A stretch of 64,000 nt of DNA from positions 47,090,012-47,154,011 of the forward strand of contig OU342630.1 in NCBI GenBank assembly GCA_910589415.1, in the 5' to 3' direction. A program made the translations under genes and the position numbers. This document shows positions 57,001-64,000 of this stretch, in pieces (within the stretch, counting starts at the first letter, position 1; every line of letters starts with the position of its first letter). Origin of the DNA: Malachius bipustulatus. Lineage: Eukaryota; Arthropoda; Insecta; Coleoptera; Melyridae. The notes beneath the pieces are model-generated. The model ran no database searches. It saw only the letters and a program-made list of their open reading frames with translations, and was not told the DNA's origin.

Positions 57001-58559
57001 ATACCTAATTCTGCTCAGAAAAAAATCAGGGTAAAAAAAAATGAAAATGAAATTTTAGCTTTTCTATCAAATTAGCTTTTTAAATATTTATATATTTAAA
57101 AATATATTTAAATATTTCTAAATAAACTATTTCGATCTAAAATAGTATTATCTCAAAAATCTCATTGACTACCCAAATTTTGCTTCATTTTCGAGATAAA
57201 ATTAAATAATTGAAAAGGGTGCCCATCTCCAATTTCCATCCTTTAATTTAATATCACTCAGCGATTTTTAAACCTTAATAACCATTTGAAGGATTCGTGA
57301 AAATAAAAAGACCTACAGCCAGTATTATAAAGGCCCATTAAGTTGACGAGCAGATTTACGATACCATTATCGATAGCTAATATCGATGTCAAATAACTTT
57401 TGTTAACATTTTTGTAATCCCTTTCATGCCAAGAAGTACTAAACTGTTATATTTTCCACCTAGATTTGTTACCTTGTCTAGAAACGCCCCCAGAAATCTG
57501 CCTGTTAACTTAATGAGCCTTTATAATACCCACTGCTATTCTTTTTAAAGTAGCACCTTTTTATAATTTATTTGTAATCATCAGAATTCATGTTTAAAGT
57601 TAAAAGTGTAACAGAAGTAAAAATTCCAAAAACTCGTTTTGAAATATTTTTCAGTCGAATTAACCAAATAATTATATTTCAGGAAACCAGTTGGAAGTAG
57701 CGAGGTACTCTCAAGAACTCATGTATTTTATGAGAGAAAAAGGATTGAATCCATTCAAAAACATGATAGTCCCACTAGCGCAGGCAAGACTATTTTAAAT
57801 TAATTACATCATGATCTTAAAATAATCACTTTTGTAGGCACCAGTTTTTATTTCGTTTTTCATGGGCCTTCGACAAATGGCAAACGTTCCAGTTGACAGT
57901 TTACGCACAGGCGGCTTATGGTGGTTCACCGATCTAACTATTCCGGATCAGTACTATCTCATGCCCATAATTACAAGTGCTACACTGTATTTAACTATTG
58001 AGGTAAGAAATATAAACAATGTGTATGTTATGATCATAATAATTAATTGTATTGATTTGTAGCTTGGAACAGACACTGCGAAACTGTCTGCTCAGAATCT
58101 CCAAACAATGAAATACGTGTTAAGAGCGATTCCTGTGATTATCTTACCTTTCACCGTTAATTTTCCCGGTGTGATATTGTGCTACTGGCTTTCAAGTAAT
58201 GTCATATCTCTTTTACAAGTCGGCGTCTTGAGAATACCAAAAGTTAGAGACTATTTCAAAATAGAACAACTGATCACACACAAACCCGAAAATTTACCCG
58301 TGTCTCCTAAAAGCTTCACTGCTGGGTTGAAAGATTGTAAGTGAAGTTATATTGGAATTATTCACAAGAGGTAAATGCGTTTTTTTTTTTTATTTAAACA
58401 GCATGGACAAACCTGAAAATAACTAACCAATTAGAAGAGAGAAGAAGATTAGATGAAATCCAGTTTCAGAGAGCAGGTAAAGGTCCTGTAGTAAAGACAT
58501 ATAAGTATGATCCTACTAAACAAACAAAAGGTAATGCTATTAGCGCTAAAGAGCGTTAG
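54064..58559 (+). CDS. OXA1L: Mitochondrial inner-membrane insertase OXA1L
   Basis: YidC/Oxa1/Alb3-family protein that inserts nascent chains into the mitochondrial inner membrane. Exons: 54064-54126, 54212-54331, 54952-55342, 55419-55547, 57683-57783, 57838-58002, 58063-58336, 58402-58559; 466 residues. The intron at 57784-57837 begins GC (CAG|GCAAGA); the others are GT-AG. The N-terminus MFGKKSFKEYKTIAKILPNL is basic and presequence-like; exons 1-2 are joined by phase and splice signals, not by family match. The core has SLGVPWWQTIVIG, TIVIRFCLFPLVVIAQRNAA, MREKGLNPFKNMIVPLAQ, APVFISFFMGLRQMA, GGLWWFTDLTIPDQYYLMPI, and LPFTVNFPGVILCYWLSSN, all signature regions of the five-helix Oxa1 domain. 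The tail ends with charged NQLEERRRLDE, matching the ribosome-binding coiled coil. ATTAAA at 58624-58629 is a possible poly(A) signal. Confidence 0.94.
56048..57312. repeat. Fold-back element in OXA1L intron 4
   Basis: ATGAATCCTTCAAATGGTGA at the left is mirrored by ACCATTTGAAGGATTCGTGA at the right; inner blocks also pair (CTTCTGAGCAGAGATAGG with TAATTCTGCTCAG; AAACAAGTAAATTAGATT with AATCTACTTGTTT). The left arm is split by the piggyBac MITE 56287-56745, so the fold-back is older. Confidence 0.72.
56287..56745. mobile_element. piggyBac-type MITE, copy 1
   Basis: 459 bp, beginning CCCTTAGTTGGTAACAT and ending ATGTTACCAACTAAGGG, with TTAA on both sides (56283-56286, 56746-56749), the piggyBac target. 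Sub-terminal repeats GACTGAGCGACGGATGTTAC and GACTGAGAGACGGATGTTAC suggest transposase-binding sites. No coding sequence. Nearly identical to 58908-59365. Confidence 0.92.
57316..57535. mobile_element. MITE, family A copy 2, with CTA duplication
   Basis: 220 bp beginning CAGCCAGTATTATAAAGG and ending CTTTATAATACCCACTG, flanked by CTA (57313-57315, 57536-57538). Same family as 9534-9755. It lies next to the right end of the fold-back in OXA1L intron 4. Confidence 0.85.
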
Positions 58560-58907
58560 GTATTGCGGTTTATAATGCTTATTTAAGTATTAATCTTTGT
58601 GAATTTGTACTGTAATTATAGTAATTAAAGTATTTTAAATTATTTTGCATTTTGAATAGACAAGATGCCATTTCCATGGCAATTTTAGTTCTCTATTACC
58701 ACGACTGTCCTAAGATGTTCGACGTCTGAGGGCTATTGAAAATAATACACCCCTTTTCCCAAGAAAAACAAGGGAAAAAATAACATCGATAAAAATTGCT
58801 GCTCCCACAAGCTTGTCTATTACTACCATCAATAAGACCAGCCCTGTCTATTACCAGGGTTCGCCCGATTTAAATCACGATTTAAATCAAGTAATTTTTT
58901 ATATTAA

Positions 58908-59365
58908 CCCTTAGTTGGTAACATCCGACTCTGAGGCGGATGCCAAGTTTTGATGCTGCGCTGAATCCAAACGAATGAATGTACAAAAATTTCGTATTAG
59001 GTATGTTCTAGTTGGTTGTCAAAAAGTCAGTAGCCGCCTTCGCGAAAATACGTCTGTGAGACGGGTGTTACTCAGAACGATATATTTCAGTCCATCTCTC
59101 AGTCGGCTGTTGGTCGAAAGTATGGTGAATGAAAAGGTATAATATATAAAAAATGTATAAAAATGAAATAAGTCTTGTTTTAATAAAATATATTTTTGTT
59201 TACTAGAATACATTCGAATAAATATGCAATTATACATATAGTATTATAATACCTATTCCGACTGAGCGACGGATGTTACCTATAATGCTGGAACTGTAAT
59301 ATGATCACCGACTGAGAGACGGATGTTACTTATAAAGTGAAAAAAAGTATGTTACCAACTAAGGG
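58908..59365. mobile_element. piggyBac-type MITE, copy 2
   Basis: 458 bp with CCCTTAGTTGGTAACAT inverted termini and TTAA on each side (58904-58907, 59366-59369). It differs from copy 1 by only a handful of bases over its length, so both moved recently. Inserted near the left end of the hAT element. Confidence 0.92.
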
Positions 59366-60470
59366 TTAATCAACGATTAAAATAAAAAAAATCAGAAATA
59401 CTATGTTTTTATCGAGTTTTTCTATAATAAATTATAATTGGCGCCACAAAAACCACACAATATTATATAGAAGGGTGAAGGGTACCATAAACCTCGGATA
59501 ATAATTATTATTGTTGAAAACATTGAAAACATTTTTTATTGCTTTCTTCAGTTTTCCTACATGCTTCTTTTGTTCTCACTTAGCTGGACTATGAACTTGG
59601 ATATAAAAAATAAACAATAAATAAGGAACAAGAATATTTGTCATTTTTTATTATTATTTATTATGTATTGTGTTCTTGAATTATTGTTAAAGGGTTTCAC
59701 AGGCTTTTTGTGATACTTCAGCACCTAAATAATTCTTCATAAGTATAATTCATAAAAAATGTTTCTAACTTTTCTGAATTTTAACTGATATTTGCTGGTT
59801 AATAAAAAATAATAAAACATCCCTTTATACATAGAAGGATATTACACAACATGGTCAAGTAAAATTTTTAAAATTTTCAAGGTTAACCTAGAAAAACAAT
59901 TAATCTATAATCAAACAATTGATTTCTTTAAAAAATCATACAAATTAAATAGTATTGAAATAATAGGTATATTTATTGGTGCTCGGGGAACAATCACGAA
60001 TCATTTTAAAGATTTTTGTCATAAATTTGGACTACATTCAAAATTATTAAAATCAATAGCAATCATTACCTTAAAAAAATCCATTTATATATTAAGACAT
60101 CATTTATATAGTACATAGTAACTTAATTATTAAAAAAAAATTTTTTATTGTATTATTATCAATGTTATTAAGTATTCTTTGTTTCTTACAACCCAGACTG
60201 TTGGGAAGATGTAATTTTATTAAATAGTTAATAAAATTTCTATATATATACAGGTAAAATTCTGGTAAATAAATTTGTTTCAATTCTTTATTTTTTTTTT
60301 TTTTTAATTATATGTATAATTCAGCAAAAGCAAAAGTAAAGAAAAAAATTACAAGAAAAAAACGCAAGATTCATGGTGTGGCAACCATTTGTTAGCTTTA
60401 ACAAAAATATGAAGCAAAAACTTCTCACATATCTGATGTGAGAGTGTAAAAGAGCGGAAAATAGATCATA

Positions 60471-61466
60471 CAGTAGAAGCTCGATTATCCGGAATAATGT
60501 GGGGCAGACCCATTCCGGATAAACGAAATTCCGGATAAACCAGAGTTTTTTTTTTATGATAAGCTACTCACGATAGGTGTAACCAGTTACCCTATACATA
60601 ATGCAACGCACCATCGTAGACGCTGCTAGGAAGGAACTGCTAAAATAATTTAAAACTGAAAACTTGTTGCTATAGTAGGATTAACTTTAAAAAGTCAGAT
60701 GTGACGTCTTACTAACCGTCCGAATTAATATTTTTAATTTCACCAGAAAATGTCAAACAGTTAATTGTCAAGTTGTGAACGAGCGTAAATTATTGAAGGA
60801 ATCATTTAAAAAATGAATTGAACCGCTTACGTCAGTTTGAGAGCCACTTACAACTACATAAAATTTATTCACGTAATGACATTCTATCCTCTGTGTTGTG
60901 CATTTAATTCTCATTCAAAACCAATGTTGACGTATACTTATTTATGCGGGATGGAGTGTTTAGACAAACTGGACGGTTACTATAAAAACACGTACATGAA
61001 ACAAAATAAATCGAACTATCAAAAAGATGTGTATTCTTAATCGATACGTATGACTTTTTAGACTTTATTGGACTATATGAATTTTTATTATTAAAAAGTG
61101 CATATGTTGTATGTATGATTGTTTTACTTTAGTCAGACGTTTTCTAGACGCATAGTCCCTCCACCTCTTTAAAAGAAATACCGATAATAATGACTACAGT
61201 ATATAATAACCTTAATTTATCTATGTACTAGTGGCGAGCGATGGCGACTGGTTTAAGCACGTTATGAATCTCTTGCATTTTCATGAGAACAGGCAGGGTT
61301 TCACGGCACAACAAATGTGTTTGCTGTTTACTGTTTTTGTTGTTTCCGGATAAAACGGAGAACGCAAAAACGATAGTTCGGATAAAACGAGGTATTAGGA
61401 AACTTGTTTGTTGCGGATAAAACGGAGTTCCGGATAACCGAGTTCCGGATAATCGAGCTTCTACTG
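60471..61466. mobile_element. pogo/Tigger-like element, non-autonomous
   Basis: Begins CAGTAGAAGCTCGATTATCC and ends GGATAATCGAGCTTCTACTG, with TA duplications (60469-60470, 61467-61468). The word TCCGGATAA(A) is reiterated near both ends. Termini and TA target match the pogo/Tigger branch of Tc1/mariner. The 67-codon frame inside (60837-61040) is not a recognisable transposase. Confidence 0.85.
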
Positions 61467-61875
61467 TACCACATTATTAGGAATAAAAAAAAATTAAAAT
61501 CAAAAAAATCAAATAAATCAAAAAAATCACGATTTTTTTGATTCTTTTAATTATTAAAATCGTTGATTTTTGATTTTTATAAAAAAATCATGATTTTTTC
61601 GAACCTTGTCTATTACTGGTTTAACTAGGAAGCTAGATAAATTATTTCAATTAGGAGTTTTTTTTGTTTAATCAAACCCCAACTTGGAGGGCTGGATTTA
61701 TATTTCTGAAGAATCTTGACAGGCTCTTGCCATCTAACATACAGACATGGACAAAGTGATGAATTGGACTGTTGCTGGTACACCCACCGCCCACTGATTT
61801 TCGTACAAATTGTATACAAAGACTAGATGTGTGAAAAGCTTGAACATTTTCATAACCGGTTTTTTTTTTTTTGTC

Positions 61876-62431
61876 ATTATATACATCCACGTCTCCTACA
61901 GTTTCACTATGGCACCTATATGGGGGTGGAGGACGTACCTATAGTAACACCAGGAAGGTATGTAGCTAATTAAAGGGAAAGCAAAAAAACGACATAAAAA
62001 AATCGATTTTGAGAGTGCGAGGAAAATACGGTCCTGTCAGAAGCGCCGATTAAATACCGCGAGTTTCGGAAATAACCACTTCACGACAATGCCAAGCGCT
62101 TCGAAGCGTGCAGTACCGGACTGGCACTATATCCGCTTTCACATATCGTGTCCAGACCACAGGATTTGATGTTACAATTTTTGGAATATAAATGTAAAAT
62201 AAATGCAAATTTGAAAATAAAAATCGTGCTACTGTTAATCTCGAAGATATTCCTTGCCCTGAAAGTGAAGAAAAAAATAGAAATTCGACTGTAGTGTCAA
62301 AGAGGCCTTAGTTGCGACCTTAATATTAGTTTGCAATGGCTGTTTTTAGCTTCTTAGCCACCCAGCACCCCTATTTCGCTCCTCGGTCCCGAAAAAATTA
62401 ATGGAACTTAGGAGACGCGGATGTATATATT
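61876..62431. mobile_element. TIR element, family C copy 2
   Basis: Same family as 49225-49799, more diverged at the ends (ATTATATACATCCACGTCTCC at the left without its last base, AGGAGACGCGGATGTATATA at the right). Internal words such as CTTGCCCTGAAAGTGAAG and TTTTTAGCTTCTTAG align throughout. Confidence 0.8.
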
Positions 62432-62543
62432 TACCTTTTTTTTTACTCTAAATGTCAGGTATAAAGGGTTTTGTCATAGAAAAAAGATAAGCTTTGATCA
62501 GATTTATTTACAAGAATTTTGACTTTTATTATACTACATAATA

Positions 62544-62745
62544 TAGGGTTAGAAAAAATCATGATTTTTTTATAAAAATCAAAAATCAACGATTTTAATT
62601 GAAAAAATCGTGATTTTTTTTATTTATTTGATTTTATTTTTTTTTATTCCTAATAATGTGGTATGATCTATTTAACGCTCTTTTACACTCTCACATCAGA
62701 TATGTGACAAGTTTTTGCTTCATATTAATTTAGCACGGCATTACA
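62544..62745. mobile_element. Inverted partial copy of the hAT element end
   Basis: AGGGTTAGAAAAAATCATGA starts a stretch that is the reverse complement of the right end of the hAT element plus its interior (61470-61608 and 60390-60470, i.e. the sequence now split by the pogo-like insertion). Here CCTAATAATGTGGTATGATC and TTACACTCTCACATCAGATA run without interruption, so it shows the pre-insertion state. Confidence 0.7.
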
Positions 62746-62756
62746 AAAATTAAAAT

Positions 62757-63063
62757 TCACTCCAAAATTCGGCAACCTTTTCTAATGGCTATGCTATAGG
62801 TAGTAATGAATTATGGAAATATATAAACAAACAGTAGCCCAAAATGTATTTTAGATACCAGATTAGTAAATATTGAACATCACTCATACAAAGTAGCTTT
62901 TTACAACATAATGTAAATTTAACAATCTTCGGCTAAATTTACTCCAAAATTTGGTAATCTTTTCTTATGGCTATGCTATAGTGATGATTGATGAATATGT
63001 AAACAGACATACAAACAGCACTCAAAAATGTATTTGGGATACAAGATTAGTCAATAGTGATAC
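62757..63063. repeat. Two diverged direct repeats, period about 181 bp
   Basis: CACTCCAAAATTCGGCAACC, TGGCTATGCTATAG and AGATACCAGATTAGT (from 62757) return as TACTCCAAAATTTGGTAATC, TGGCTATGCTATAG and GGATACAAGATTAGT (from 62938). Non-coding. Confidence 0.6.
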
Positions 63064-64000
63064 CAGAGGGCCCCGAAGAATATATGTTAATCGAAAATAT
63101 TAAGATATATTTTCATTTCATTTTGGCTCGGGAAGAAATAAGTTTTTTTGTATATTTTGCTATATTTTATTGTCTTATTAAAATTATTGTAATAATGAGT
63201 TCAATATTTAGTACATTTTTTTGTCTTAAATTTTGGTAGGTATAGGCACAAGCAATTAACTGCATGCTCTTGTTAGCAGCTCTGGATTTGACAATAGGCC
63301 CTATACGTAGACCTCTACCTATTGGGGCAGCAGGGAAGGCTTCCACCACCCGAATTTCATTCAAATATCAGTGATAATTTTTTCGAAAGTAATTTAGTCC
63401 TATAAATTGAAAAATTCAAAATAAAAAAAGGGCGGCGGCGAATACTTTAGTGGCCGAAGAAAAGTGTAAGTTTGGCACTTGGTCTGAAGTAGATTTCAGT
63501 GTATTTTCTTTAGAAATTTATAATTAAGCTCTAAAAGATGATCTGTGGATCTTGTAAATGTTTTATTGATTAACACGTTGAGCACGGGTGTAGTGGAAAA
63601 AATGGAGGTCCACTAGACGGGGGTTCAATTTGGGCTTTTTCAGATATATATAGTCTATATGAAGTATACTGTATGTTTTTTGTTTGAAAACAGCATTTTT
63701 TTGTCAAAAATTTTGAAAACATTTGTGAGGCATCACGTTTATGCCTCGCCGTCTTTAGCATAAAATTCTGTTCACTAAGACGGCGAAGCATCAACATGAT
63801 GCCACATTATAAGCTATAGATTGGCTAATCCAAGAGGTTTTTTTCCGTGAATTCTCCGCTATCATTTTTTGTATGCACTGTAACTACCAAACCTTTGCTT
63901 GTAAACACTAAATTGTACGTTATAACACTTATATCTCACACAGACCACCCATGCTGTTCTCTAAAATCAGTAAATAGAGTAGTATAATAAAAATTCAAGG
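63064..64000. other. Non-coding DNA; possible TTAA element at the edge
   Basis: No gene is recognised. From 63570 the sequence TTAACACGTTGAGCACGGGT resembles a piggyBac-type left end, with internal inverted words (GAGGCATCACG, GATGCC, ACGGCGA) nearby; if so, the element runs past the window end. The minus-strand open frame at 63570-63797 has no family match. Confidence 0.35.

Larger units (their letters stand above)
58855..61608. mobile_element. hAT-type element with 8-bp duplication, two insertions inside
   Basis: Begins CAGGGTTCG and ends CGAACCTTG, flanked by the exact 8-bp repeat TCTATTAC (58847-58854, 61609-61616). Eight-base duplications with CAGGGTTCG-like ends are typical of hAT elements. 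Next to the ends lie AAATCACGATTT and AATCATGATTTTTT words. Without its nested guests (58908-59365 and 60471-61466) it would be about 1.3 kb; no transposase is seen. It lies about 300 bp after the OXA1L stop codon. Confidence 0.85.

Noticed and set aside
60837..61040. A 67-codon frame inside the pogo-like element
   Set aside because: No helix-turn-helix or DDE motif; the element appears non-autonomous.
1..64000. tRNA and rRNA genes
   Set aside because: No A-box/B-box pairs with cloverleaf or rRNA-like stretches were noticed by eye; a tRNAscan-SE run would settle this.

Overview
This is eukaryotic, AT-rich DNA, almost certainly an insect chromosome. The genes have GT-AG introns, Drosophila-like orthologues are readable, and the space between them is packed with DNA transposons of insect type. 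I cannot fix the order. The word TAGGTACC/GGTACCTA recurs through non-coding DNA and may help identify the species.

Host genes. RPL14 (308-2505, minus; four exons, the first coding exon being only the ATG) has two box C/D snoRNA candidates in its introns. LETMD1 (6198-7467, minus; 5' exon not found) encodes a mitochondrial LETM1-like protein. A DUF1295/steroid-reductase-fold membrane protein (20917-30195, plus; five exons) spreads over 9 kb because its introns are full of transposons. An intronless M17 leucyl-aminopeptidase-like gene (46941-48554, plus) carries two changed metal ligands and resembles the sperm LAP pseudo-enzymes. OXA1L (54064-58559, plus; eight exons, one GC-AG intron) is the mitochondrial inner-membrane insertase. 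LETMD1, OXA1L and probably the LAP protein act in mitochondria, but nothing suggests co-regulation.

Mobile DNA fills most of the rest. A complete DNA transposon at 34515-37297 has matching terminal inverted repeats and encodes an intact, spliced 604-residue protein of a poorly described family with RNase H-like acidic motifs. There is also a P-superfamily element with an 8-bp target duplication and a THAP zinc-finger remnant (2922-4820). A hAT element with an 8-bp duplication (58855-61608) holds a nested piggyBac MITE and a pogo/Tigger-like element. Two nearly identical piggyBac MITEs, a Gypsy-type solo LTR (45050-45889), two dead LINE copies and several MITE families are present too.

The most repetitive theme is a set of long fold-back (near-palindromic) elements ending in CAGGGTG-like termini and flanked by TA: 14111-15521, 19072-19893, 27065-27903, 31220-32838 with 31408-32341 inside, 40381-41435, and 50632-53429 with 50706-52249 inside. 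One of them (50706-52249) keeps a Tc1/mariner transposase fragment in its loop, which suggests how the group arose. No rRNA, tRNA or CRISPR was recognised.
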